A DNA stretch of 64,000 nt from an uncultured Prochlorococcus sp. (lineage in GTDB: Bacteria; Cyanobacteriota; Cyanobacteriia; PCC-6307; Cyanobiaceae). The DNA is taken from assembly GCA_902521995.1 (NCBI GenBank), contig CABYTO010000004.1, positions 29,862-93,861 of the forward strand, read 5' to 3'. The position numbers and the translations under genes were made by a program. The notes below the pieces were generated by a model, which was not told where the DNA came from, ran no database searches, and worked only from the letters and a program-made list of their open reading frames with translations. Position 1 is the first letter of the stretch, and each line of letters starts with the position of its first letter. Shown here one piece after another: positions 24,167 to 33,035 of this stretch.

Positions 24167-25462
24167 GTGATCGAGCGTTACACATTACCCGAAATGGGGA
24201 AAATCTGGACAGAAAGCGCAAAATTCCAGAGTTGGCTTAAGGTTGAAATAGCTGCATGTGAAGCAAATTTTTCCCTCGGAAAAATTCCTGAGAATGCCAT
24301 GAAAGATATACGTTCAAATGCAAAGTTTGATGAATCTAGAATTGCAGAAATTGAGAAAGAAGTTAAACATGATGTCATAGCATTTCTTACAAGCGTTAAT
24401 GAATTTGTAGGAGATTCTGGAAGATTCATACATGTTGGTATGACCAGTAGTGATGTACTTGATACTGGCTTATCTCTTCAGTTAAAAGACTCTTGCGAAT
24501 TGTTATTAGAAGAAATTGAGAAATTAGAAAATGAAGTCAGATTATTAGCACGTAAGCATAAAAATACATTAATGATTGGCAGATCACATGCAATTCATGG
24601 GGAGCCAATTTCATTCGGTTTTAAACTTGCTGGATGGTTAGCAGAAATAATAAGAAACAAAAAAAGATTGTTAACACTGCAAGAATCTGTAGCAATTGGA
24701 CAAATAAGTGGTGCAATGGGGACTTACGCTAATACGAATCCCAAAGTAGAACAAATTACTTGTGATTTACTAGGCTTAAAACCAGATACAGCGAGTACGC
24801 AGGTTATATCAAGAGACAGACATGCAGAATATGTGCAAACTATTGCACTAGTTGGCGCTTCTTTAGATAGATTCGCAACTGAAATAAGAAATTTACAAAG
24901 AACTGATGTTTTAGAAGTTGAGGAGGGCTTTACAAAAGGGCAAAAAGGAAGTTCTGCCATGCCTCATAAAAGAAATCCTATTCGAAGTGAAAGAGTAAGC
25001 GGTTTAGCCAGAATTTTGAGGAGTTACGTCTTAACAGCACTGGAAAATGTTCCACTTTGGCACGAAAGAGATATAAGCCATAGTTCAAATGAACGTATCA
25101 TGTTACCTGATGTATCAATCTGCTTGCATTTTATGCTCAGGGAAATGAAAGATATAGTAAGCAATTTGGAAGTTTATCCAAAAAATATGCTCAAAAATTT
25201 AAATATATATGGTGGCGTAATCTTCAGTCAGAAAGTTTTACTTTTGCTTGTAGAGAAGGGCCTGTCTAGAGAAAAGGCTTATAGCTTAGTACAAAAAAAT
25301 GCGCATCAGGCTTGGAACACTCAGAATGGGAATTTCAAACAAAATATAGAGAGAGATAATGAAATAATGGATTTTATTGATCACAGTGACTTAGAAGAAT
25401 GTTTTAATCCTTCAATTCATCTCAATAATTTAAGTGTAATATGGGAGAAGTTAGGTATCTAG
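24167..25462 (+). CDS. purB: Adenylosuccinate lyase
   Basis: Catalyses two fumarate-releasing steps of purine synthesis (SAICAR to AICAR, and adenylosuccinate to AMP). The 431-aa product has the family motifs TSSDVLDTGLSLQL, GRSHAIHGEPISFG with the catalytic His, and the signature GSSAMPHKRNPIRSE near residues 263-277. The start is GTG at 24167 (MIERYTLPEMGKIW), the natural start for this family. It is followed on the same strand by fumC, whose reaction uses the fumarate released here. Confidence 0.97.
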   Translation: MIERYTLPEMGKIWTESAKFQSWLKVEIAACEANFSLGKIPENAMKDIRSNAKFDESRIAEIEKEVKHDVIAFLTSVNEFVGDSGRFIHVGMTSSDVLDTGLSLQLKDSCELLLEEIEKLENEVRLLARKHKNTLMIGRSHAIHGEPISFGFKLAGWLAEIIRNKKRLLTLQESVAIGQISGAMGTYANTNPKVEQITCDLLGLKPDTASTQVISRDRHAEYVQTIALVGASLDRFATEIRNLQRTDVLEVEEGFTKGQKGSSAMPHKRNPIRSERVSGLARILRSYVLTALENVPLWHERDISHSSNERIMLPDVSICLHFMLREMKDIVSNLEVYPKNMLKNLNIYGGVIFSQKVLLLLVEKGLSREKAYSLVQKNAHQAWNTQNGNFKQNIERDNEIMDFIDHSDLEECFNPSIHLNNLSVIWEKLGI

Positions 25463-25510
25463 GATTACTGAAAACCTTATCTAAGTTAAACCAGTGTTTT
25501 CAGAGGAATA

Positions 25511-26896
25511 ATGACAAAAAAATTTAGGATTGAAAAAGATAGTATGGGAACAATAGAGGTTCCTATTGAAGCTTTGTGGGGTGCTCAAACACAAAGATCG
25601 ATAATAAATTTTTCTATTGGAGAAGAATTAATTCCAATTGAATTAATTTATTCACTCACCCTCATAAAAAAAGCTGCTTCAATTGCGAATTTCAATTTAG
25701 GTTTAATAGATAAAAGGAAAAAAGATTTAATTGTAGAGGCATGTACGGAAATACTTGATGGGCTTCACGATTCACAGTTTCCCTTAAAGGTTTGGCAAAC
25801 AGGTAGCGGTACTCAAACAAATATGAATGTTAATGAGGTGATTTCAAATATTGCAGCTTTAAAAACTAATTCAGAACTTGGTAGTCATAAACCAATTCAT
25901 CCGAATGATGATGTCAATAAATCTCAGTCAACTAATGACACTTTTCCTGCTGCTATTCAAATATCTGTTGTTAATGAAATAATCAAAAATTTAGTACCAT
26001 CGATCAGAGAACTTACTAAGATCCTTGATAAAAAAAGTGAAGAATGGAAAGACCTTATAAAAATAGGAAGAACCCATTTTCAAGATGCAGTTCCCCTTAC
26101 TTTTGGGCAAGAAATATCAGGATGGTCAGAGCAACTTAAAGATGCTGAGAATGCAATTATTATGAGTCTGAATGAATTGTATTTCTTACCTCTGGGAGGA
26201 ACTGCAGTTGGTACAGGGATTAATTGTCCAAAAGGATTTTGTGAAGAATCTATAAAATTAATTTCCGATGATACTAATCTAATGTTTTATAAATCAAAAA
26301 ATAATTTTTCTATCATGGCATCGCATGATCGTCTAGCTCAAGTAATGAGTCAGATAAAAATATTAGCAAGTGCATTATTTAAAATTTCAAATGATATAAA
26401 AATTCTATCTTCTGGTCCAAGATCAGGAATATATGAACTAATTATTCCTCAAAATGAACCAGGAAGTTCTATCATGCCGGGTAAAGTGAATCCAACTCAA
26501 TGCGAAGCCTTATCAATGGTTTGCACTCAGATAATGGGTCTTGAATATGCAGTTTCAATGGCTAATTCTAGCGGCACTTTACAGATGAATGAATATAAGC
26601 CTCTTATTGGATTTAATATTCTCACAAGTTTAAAATTACTTAAAAATGTAATAAAAAACTTCAGAATAAAATTAGTTAATGGGATGGAACCTAATCAAAA
26701 AAAAATGAAATTAAATTTAGAAAATTCACTAATGTTGGTTACAGCCATAGTGCCAAAGGTTGGTTATGAAAAAGCAGCTGAAATTGCAAACCTTGCCTTT
26801 AAAGAATCATTAAATTTAAAAGAAGCAACACTTAAATTAGGTTATTTAAACGAAGATGAATTTGATGAAGCAATGAATATCAATTCAATGATTTGA
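25511..26896 (+). CDS. fumC: Fumarate hydratase, class II
   Basis: Hydrates fumarate to malate. The 461-aa product has all landmarks: SMGTIEVPIEALWGAQTQRS, the substrate-site stretch GSGTQTNMNVNEVISN, GRTHFQDAVPLTFGQE, and the signature GSSIMPGKVNPTQCEA. It belongs to the same superfamily as PurB, and the two genes are adjacent with a 48-base gap; they can share a transcript and both handle fumarate. The end lies ten bases from the stop of the convergent helicase gene. Confidence 0.97.
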   Translation: MTKKFRIEKDSMGTIEVPIEALWGAQTQRSIINFSIGEELIPIELIYSLTLIKKAASIANFNLGLIDKRKKDLIVEACTEILDGLHDSQFPLKVWQTGSGTQTNMNVNEVISNIAALKTNSELGSHKPIHPNDDVNKSQSTNDTFPAAIQISVVNEIIKNLVPSIRELTKILDKKSEEWKDLIKIGRTHFQDAVPLTFGQEISGWSEQLKDAENAIIMSLNELYFLPLGGTAVGTGINCPKGFCEESIKLISDDTNLMFYKSKNNFSIMASHDRLAQVMSQIKILASALFKISNDIKILSSGPRSGIYELIIPQNEPGSSIMPGKVNPTQCEALSMVCTQIMGLEYAVSMANSSGTLQMNEYKPLIGFNILTSLKLLKNVIKNFRIKLVNGMEPNQKKMKLNLENSLMLVTAIVPKVGYEKAAEIANLAFKESLNLKEATLKLGYLNEDEFDEAMNINSMI

Positions 26897-26906
26897 TTAA
26901 AAAAAT

Positions 26907-29633
26907 TTAAAAACTATTGTCTATTCTTTTTGTTGCAGGATTAATATCTTCAGAGACTTTTATAAGATCATTAGATTCAGAAACAGGAAAACGATTTATA
27001 GCTTTTAATGCTAACTTTGCTTTGCTTTTTAATTTATCACTTACACCAATACAGTATTGCACTTGAGAAAGCACATCAATTGATCTTCTAATAATCCGCA
27101 CTACATCACCTTCGTCTAATGAAGTATTAAAAACCAAATCTTTCCATTTTTTTCCTCTAGCCCATTCAAAAATAATTCCAGTCAACTCCGTTTCTAAATA
27201 GATAGGAATTTCAATATGAAACTTATTTTGTTGAAAAGAGACTAATTTTCTTAAACCATCTAATTCATTAAAAACATCTATTACCTTTAAGGAAGGCTTA
27301 AAATTACACCAAAGATTAGGCCTCCTTACATCAACACATATAGCTTGAATAATTGCAGCTAATTCAGGAGGATCTAAATCGTCTAAATAACCACTTACTA
27401 AAACAAGGCCAATCCATAATTCATTTTCACTTCTTATTGCACCAACTGTTTGTCCAACTTCTGTCAATTCCAAATCATTTAAACAACCAAAATGATTCAA
27501 AATTTTAATCAAATCGGTAAAAGTTCTCCAGTTATGATTTTCCTTATCCTCAAGTAGTTTTCTTCTAATATTTATTTCTTGTTCAACTTCAATAATTCTT
27601 TTTCTATATTTCTTTAATTTCTTGGAGTCTCCAAATCTATGTGCGGGATGATCAGTAACTGATTCTTCTAAATTATTGATTTGTTGCTGTTGTGCCAAAA
27701 CTTCCGTTGTCAAATCATATTGTGGAGTTTGTAAATCATTTTTTTTAGAAACTTCTAAAATTCGATCCGCATAACACTGCGATATATCATCTCCCCTAAA
27801 TACCTCTCCAGAAAAATACATCTTTGGTAGTTCAAGTCCTAAGACATCAATTACATCCAAATCATTAAAAATACTTACTATGAATGAGGGTTTTATCAGA
27901 ATAAATAAATTATCAATTGTCAAGCACAATAAACTCTTAATTTTTTGGGATTCATATATTTTCTTGCAAATTAATCCTGGAACAATTTTTCTTTTAATTT
28001 GAGGAGCCTTGATTGAAATTAAGCTTCCATCTTTAATATATGGGAGTGCATTAGTTATCTCTTCTGATAATTTTTCTGCTGCTTGTTTTTCTAAAATTTT
28101 CAAGAGTCTTCTCTCTTCTTTAAGACGATTTTTTAACTTTTCGTATGCATCAAAATCTTTCCATGAAATGTTAGATGTAATTTTTTTTAATTCAATTAAA
28201 TCTTTATCTAAATTTTCAAGAATTATATTCTCACCTGATGATTGACCTAAATATAAAAAACTACCAAAACTTCTTTTAATTAATTCTTTAGACTTCTCTA
28301 AAGAATAACTTTGTAAAAGATTAAGTACCATTCCATAGCTAGGAGTGAATTGACTTTCTAAAGAATTTGGTTTGCTAATAGCCAGTGCACTTGCTTCTTT
28401 GGCACCTTCGAATCTTGTTTGTAATGTAACAACATATCCTTGGGTATCTTTTCCTCTTCTTCCAGCTCTTCCTGACATTTGCAAAAATTCACTGCTAAAT
28501 AATAATCTATGACCATCTTCTGTCCTTTTTGATAAAGAAGAAATAACAGTTGTTCTTGCCGGCATATTTATTCCTGCAGCAAGAGTTTCAGTCGCAAAAA
28601 CAACTTTGATTAAACCTTGCTGAAATAATTCCTCAACCAATTCTTTCCATGCAGGCAATAATCCAGCATGATGAGATGCAATACCGCGTTTTAATGCCTC
28701 GAATTGAGATTTATCTTTAATTGCTTCTTGATTATTTTTAAGATAAACATCTAATTTTTTGGATATCATACTTGCTTCTGAATAACTTACTAAAGTTAAA
28801 TCTTTTATATTCTCAATAGCCTTATCACATCCTCTTCTACTAAAAATAAAATAAATAGCTGGCAGCATATTTCTTTCGGCTAGTTTCGAGATCACAAAGC
28901 CAATTGAGGGAGACTTTGGTTGTGTTATCCTGCCCACTTTTCCTCTTATTTTCTGCCCTTTAGGAGCTCTCCAGATCTTACAGTTTGGATGAATTCCATT
29001 ACCCTTATTATTTAAAAGTGGATGGAGGCCTTTAACACTACAAAAAATAAAATTAAGTGGAACAGGTCTCTTATTACTATTAATTAGTACTGTGGGCCCA
29101 TGAACTTTTTCTATCCAATTTTGTAGTTGATCTGCATTGGCTATTGTTGCTGATAAAGCTATTATTTGAGTTCTAGTAGGGCAATGAATTATAGTTTCTT
29201 CCCAAACTGTGCCTCTTTGGGGGTCATTCATATAATGACATTCATCAAGAATCACAGATTCTAAATTTTCTAAGGGATCATCAAATTCATCAAATTCGCC
29301 ATAAAGCATGTTCCTAAAAATCTCAGTCGTCATGACTAAGATTGGTGCTTCTCTATTTATACTTATATCTCCAGTTAAAAGACCAACTTTATTCTCACCA
29401 TATTGATTAGTAAAATCTCTAAACTTTTGGTTTGATAGTGCTTTTAAAGGTGTTGTATAAAAAACTCTGCTGTCATGAGATAAGCCTCTATATATAGCAA
29501 ATTCACCTATCAATGTTTTGCCAGAGCCTGTTGGTGCTGTTAAAACAACAGAATTTCCGCTATTAATAGCTCGTATTGCTTCTAATTGGAAATCATCTAG
29601 CGGAAAGGGGAAATATTCCTCTAAATTAAGCAA
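26907..29633 (-). CDS. Ski2/Mtr4-like DExH-box RNA helicase
   Basis: A 908-aa superfamily 2 helicase. Motif I APTGSGKT lies at residues 35-42, motif II DECHYMND near 130, motif III SATIAN, the motif V region FATETLAAGINMPARTTVI, and motif VI QMSGRAGRRG near 385-395. A long C-terminal region has an arch-like charged helical part and an end resembling DSHCT (ELTEVGQTVGAIRSENELW, GLVLVSGYLDDL...). This is the cyanobacterial relative of plastid ISE2 and eukaryotic Ski2/Mtr4 helicases. A role in RNA processing or decay is inferred; the substrate is unknown. It is divergent from the biotin operon. Confidence 0.9.
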   Translation of the reverse strand: MLNLEEYFPFPLDDFQLEAIRAINSGNSVVLTAPTGSGKTLIGEFAIYRGLSHDSRVFYTTPLKALSNQKFRDFTNQYGENKVGLLTGDISINREAPILVMTTEIFRNMLYGEFDEFDDPLENLESVILDECHYMNDPQRGTVWEETIIHCPTRTQIIALSATIANADQLQNWIEKVHGPTVLINSNKRPVPLNFIFCSVKGLHPLLNNKGNGIHPNCKIWRAPKGQKIRGKVGRITQPKSPSIGFVISKLAERNMLPAIYFIFSRRGCDKAIENIKDLTLVSYSEASMISKKLDVYLKNNQEAIKDKSQFEALKRGIASHHAGLLPAWKELVEELFQQGLIKVVFATETLAAGINMPARTTVISSLSKRTEDGHRLLFSSEFLQMSGRAGRRGKDTQGYVVTLQTRFEGAKEASALAISKPNSLESQFTPSYGMVLNLLQSYSLEKSKELIKRSFGSFLYLGQSSGENIILENLDKDLIELKKITSNISWKDFDAYEKLKNRLKEERRLLKILEKQAAEKLSEEITNALPYIKDGSLISIKAPQIKRKIVPGLICKKIYESQKIKSLLCLTIDNLFILIKPSFIVSIFNDLDVIDVLGLELPKMYFSGEVFRGDDISQCYADRILEVSKKNDLQTPQYDLTTEVLAQQQQINNLEESVTDHPAHRFGDSKKLKKYRKRIIEVEQEINIRRKLLEDKENHNWRTFTDLIKILNHFGCLNDLELTEVGQTVGAIRSENELWIGLVLVSGYLDDLDPPELAAIIQAICVDVRRPNLWCNFKPSLKVIDVFNELDGLRKLVSFQQNKFHIEIPIYLETELTGIIFEWARGKKWKDLVFNTSLDEGDVVRIIRRSIDVLSQVQYCIGVSDKLKSKAKLALKAINRFPVSESNDLIKVSEDINPATKRIDNSF

Positions 29634-29772
29634 TAATTGTGATTGAAGAGAGGATGAGTTAACTTCTTAATATATGATCTATATAGATATTAATAAACAA
29701 AAAATACCTTGCAAACTTTAATAGTAAATCTAAATCTTTTTAATTAAATCCACTATATTTTATTTTGCCAAA

Positions 29773-30912
29773 ATGAAAAAAGTAAAAATTCCAAAAAATA
29801 GAATCCGTAAATTAAAAACATTTTCTTTAGGTAAAAAATCATTCGAACTTCTTAGTTTAAATTCGCAAAATAAAAAACTTATAGACTTATGCAGTAATGA
29901 TTATTTTGGATTAAGTAGGGACAAGGATTTAATAAAAGCTGCTTACGAAATAAGCTTGTTAGAAGGCATTGGTTCAGGAAGCTCTAGGTTTATTACAGGT
30001 TCAAGACCAATACATAAATTATTAGAAACAGAACTTGCCAAGTGGCTTGATCAAGAGAAAGTATTACTTTTCCCAAGCGGATTTCAAGCAAATATAGCCG
30101 CTATCCAGGCTTTAGCAAACAGAAATAGTATCGTAATAGCAGATAAATTGATCCATAACTCTTTATTGGTTGGAGTCAAAGCTGCTCAAGCGAAACTAGT
30201 TCGATTCTCACACAATAATTTAAAAGATTTAGAAGATAAAATTATTAAATCTAACCCCACAAAAAATTCCATTTTAGTTGTTGTAGAATCTCTTTATAGC
30301 ATGGAGGGATCTATTGCTCCGCTCAGAGAAATAACGGAAATTTGCAAAAATAATTGTGTTCAATTATTAGTTGACGAAGCTCATGCAATTGGGATCTTAG
30401 GCCCTGAAGGCAGGGGTTTAAGTTTTAATTGTCGTTCAGATATAACTATGATTACTGGAACTTTTGGAAAAGCATTTGGAAGCGGTGGAGCTTTCATAGC
30501 TTCCAATTCAGAAATTGGAGAATACCTTATCCAAACAAGTGGTGCATTTAGGTATACAACCGCACTTGCGCCATCTTTAGCTGCTGGGGCACTGGAAGGT
30601 TTAAAGAAAATTTTAGAAAATAAAGAATGGGGTAATGATTTGTTATCTTCTGCGAATGTATGGAAAGATGAAATTATTAAAAATTTTAGTTTTCCAGTTC
30701 AGGGAGATTCTCACATTTTATCAATTATTGTTGGCCAAGAAGAGAAAGCAAATTATTTACAAAAATATCTCGAAGAAAATGGGTTTTTAGCAATTGCGAT
30801 AAGACCGCCAACTGTTCCAGTGGGGCAATCAAGAATCAGAATAACAATACGAAGAAACTTAGATTTTAATCTACTAAATAATTTCATCGCAGTATTAAAA
30901 GAGTTTAAATGA
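29773..30912 (+). CDS. bioF: 8-amino-7-oxononanoate synthase BioF
   Basis: PLP enzyme that condenses pimeloyl-ACP with alanine, the first step of biotin ring formation. The 379-aa product has IDLCSNDYFGLS, GSGSSRFITGSRPIHKLLE, the PLP aspartate in LLVDEAHAIGILG, and the PLP lysine in GTFGKAFGSGGAF near residue 232. It heads a five-gene biotin operon and overlaps the next gene by 4 bases. Confidence 0.95.
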   Translation: MKKVKIPKNRIRKLKTFSLGKKSFELLSLNSQNKKLIDLCSNDYFGLSRDKDLIKAAYEISLLEGIGSGSSRFITGSRPIHKLLETELAKWLDQEKVLLFPSGFQANIAAIQALANRNSIVIADKLIHNSLLVGVKAAQAKLVRFSHNNLKDLEDKIIKSNPTKNSILVVVESLYSMEGSIAPLREITEICKNNCVQLLVDEAHAIGILGPEGRGLSFNCRSDITMITGTFGKAFGSGGAFIASNSEIGEYLIQTSGAFRYTTALAPSLAAGALEGLKKILENKEWGNDLLSSANVWKDEIIKNFSFPVQGDSHILSIIVGQEEKANYLQKYLEENGFLAIAIRPPTVPVGQSRIRITIRRNLDFNLLNNFIAVLKEFK

Positions 30913-31613
30913 AACAAATTATTACTCAACATGGGTGGGGACTAAATAAATATTTCTGGGATGATTATAAAGTTGATTTTTTAAAAAATAATTGGCATTG
31001 GCAAGATAATGAAAGGGGCTATTTTTCGACAAATAATTATCAAGCAAAATGGGTTAAAAGCGAATCTAAAAAAGAAATCAGAATGATTTTATGCCATTCA
31101 TTTGGTTTTCATTTAATGCCAAAAAAAATTTTAAAAGAAGCAACTCATATTGTTCTTATAAATTCTTTCAATAATTTTCTTCCTTTAAGTAATAAGAGAA
31201 ACTTTATTTTGAGGTCTCTAAAAAGAATGGAGACAAAAATCATAAAAGATGAACCTAAGGAAATGTTGAAAGAATTTATACATAGATCATTTATGCCAAA
31301 TCATATGAATAATAGTTTTAAAAATATCTTTTATAAAAGTCTAGAGAGTTTAAATAAAACTCTTCTTTTAAGTGATTTAAAAGAACTTTACATCAATAGA
31401 GATTTTCCAGTATTTTTAAGAAAAAATTGCAAAATTATTTTTATAAAATCGGAAAATGACTTGATTCTTGACAACGAATCAAATAATAACTTTTTAGATT
31501 CCTTAAATAAAACACTTAAAAGGAAGCCAATTTTAATTAAATTAGCTCAACAAGGTCATTGCTTGAATAATTTAAATTTTTACGAGATCTTACGTAATAC
31601 TCTTAACGATTGA
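30909..31613 (+). CDS. bioK: Pimeloyl-ACP methyl ester esterase, BioK-like
   Basis: A 234-aa alpha/beta-hydrolase-like protein between bioF and bioC. The likely nucleophile is Ser64 in MILCHSFGFHLMP, a CxSxG-type variant of GxSxG (Cys where the first Gly is usual). An Asp in ENDLILDN and a His in LAQQGHCLN are placed to complete the triad. In the biotin pathway such an esterase removes the BioC-added methyl group from pimeloyl-ACP. Marine picocyanobacteria are reported to use a BioH substitute called BioK at this locus. BioG is the related alternative. The enzyme role is well supported by context; the exact family name less so. Confidence 0.8.
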   Translation: MKQIITQHGWGLNKYFWDDYKVDFLKNNWHWQDNERGYFSTNNYQAKWVKSESKKEIRMILCHSFGFHLMPKKILKEATHIVLINSFNNFLPLSNKRNFILRSLKRMETKIIKDEPKEMLKEFIHRSFMPNHMNNSFKNIFYKSLESLNKTLLLSDLKELYINRDFPVFLRKNCKIIFIKSENDLILDNESNNNFLDSLNKTLKRKPILIKLAQQGHCLNNLNFYEILRNTLND

Positions 31614-31614
31614 A

Positions 31615-32373
31615 ATGACTAGTAAACAGTGGAATGAGAAAGTAAAAAATAATTTCAATGATGCTGCATACCGGTATTTAGAGCATTCAAATATTCAAAA
31701 ATTTTTTGCAAAAAAGATAGTTCATCTTATCGAAGAATTAAATCTCCAAAAAAAAGGTGAATGGATAGATCTAGGATCAGGACCAGGACTGTTAGCAGAT
31801 GAAATAGAAAAAATTTATTCCAAAAAAGTATCCAGAATTGATTTCAGCAAGAAAATGCTTCTTGAGAATAAATTATCTAGAAAAAAAATTTTATGGGATT
31901 TGAATAATGATTTACCTTCTGAAATAAATAACTGTTCTCTATTAACATCTAACTTTTGCATACATTGGTTAAACAACCCAGAAAAGATAATAAAAAATTG
32001 GTTTAGCAAATTAACACCTGGAGGTTTTTTAATCATTTCATATCCATCAAAAGATTGTTTTCCTGAATGGAAAGATACTTGTAAAAAAATTGATATTGAA
32101 TATAGTGGTCTTAATTTCCTTTGCTCTAAAGAATTATTAAAAGATTTCAAATCAACTGAAATACATTATTCAAAACAGTTTAATTATCTTGAAAATTTTG
32201 AAGATATATATAAACTTTTTAGAAGCATTAAAAATGTAGGAGCACAATCAACAAACTGTAAACGCAAAACAGTGAAAGAGTTAAAGGAAATGCAAAAGTT
32301 TTGGCCAAAGAATTACAATAATACAGTGAACCTTTCATGGCAAATTGAGATTCAAATCATAAAGAAATTATGA
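31615..32373 (+). CDS. bioC: Malonyl-ACP O-methyltransferase BioC
   Basis: Methylates the free carboxyl of malonyl-ACP so that fatty acid synthesis can build pimeloyl-ACP methyl ester. The 252-aa protein has the SAM-binding motif EWIDLGSGPGLLADEI near residues 44-58, the acidic end of strand 2 in RIDFSKKML, and SNFCIHWLNNPEKIIKNW, typical of BioC. TPGGFLIISYPS follows. It starts one base after bioK and overlaps bioD by 4 bases. Confidence 0.9.
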   Translation: MTSKQWNEKVKNNFNDAAYRYLEHSNIQKFFAKKIVHLIEELNLQKKGEWIDLGSGPGLLADEIEKIYSKKVSRIDFSKKMLLENKLSRKKILWDLNNDLPSEINNCSLLTSNFCIHWLNNPEKIIKNWFSKLTPGGFLIISYPSKDCFPEWKDTCKKIDIEYSGLNFLCSKELLKDFKSTEIHYSKQFNYLENFEDIYKLFRSIKNVGAQSTNCKRKTVKELKEMQKFWPKNYNNTVNLSWQIEIQIIKKL

Positions 32374-33035
32374 GTATTCATAAAAATATTTTCAAATTTA
32401 TAATTTGTGGAACAGATACTGATATTGGGAAAACTTTAATAAGCTCTTTTTTTGTTAAAGGATTAAATTCCTTTTATTGGAAACCTATTCAAAGTGGGAT
32501 TGAATCGCAAACTGATAGTCAAACTGTTGAAAAACTTGCACAAGTAAGTAAAGAAAAAATAATCAAAGAAGCTTATGTCTTTACAAAACCTCTATCTCCG
32601 CATTGGGCTGCTGAAATAGATCAAAAAGCCATTAACTTTGACAAGTTGAGATTGCCAAAAGTGCAAGGATCACTAATTATAGAAACTGCAGGTGGATTAA
32701 TGGTTCCAATAACTCGCAATTTTTTGCAAATAGATCAAATAAAAGAATGGAATCTTCCGGTAATACTTGTATGTAAGAGCTCACTTGGCACTCTTAACCA
32801 TACCCTGCTTAGTGTTGAGGCCTTAAAACGAAGAAATATTGAAATTTTAGGTTTAGTAGTTAATGGCGAAAAACACCTAGATAATCCAAAAACTCTAGTT
32901 GATTTCAGTGGTATTCCTTTAATTGCTGAATTTCCTTACATCCAAAAAATGGACTCAAATAATTTAGATATACTATGGAAAGATCTAGACATCAAGAATA
33001 AGTTGATCTCACTATTAAACTCAAAAATAAGTTAA
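32370..33035 (+). CDS. bioD: Dethiobiotin synthetase BioD
   Basis: ATP-dependent closure of the ureido ring of dethiobiotin. The 221-aa product has the P-loop GTDTDIGKT at residues 14-22, WKPIQSGIESQTDSQTV, the family segment IIETAGGLMVPI (the usual EGAGG is ETAGG here), and GTLNHTLLSVEAL. The last base of its stop is directly followed by the bioA start. Gene order and motifs agree. Confidence 0.94.
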   Translation: MSIHKNIFKFIICGTDTDIGKTLISSFFVKGLNSFYWKPIQSGIESQTDSQTVEKLAQVSKEKIIKEAYVFTKPLSPHWAAEIDQKAINFDKLRLPKVQGSLIIETAGGLMVPITRNFLQIDQIKEWNLPVILVCKSSLGTLNHTLLSVEALKRRNIEILGLVVNGEKHLDNPKTLVDFSGIPLIAEFPYIQKMDSNNLDILWKDLDIKNKLISLLNSKIS

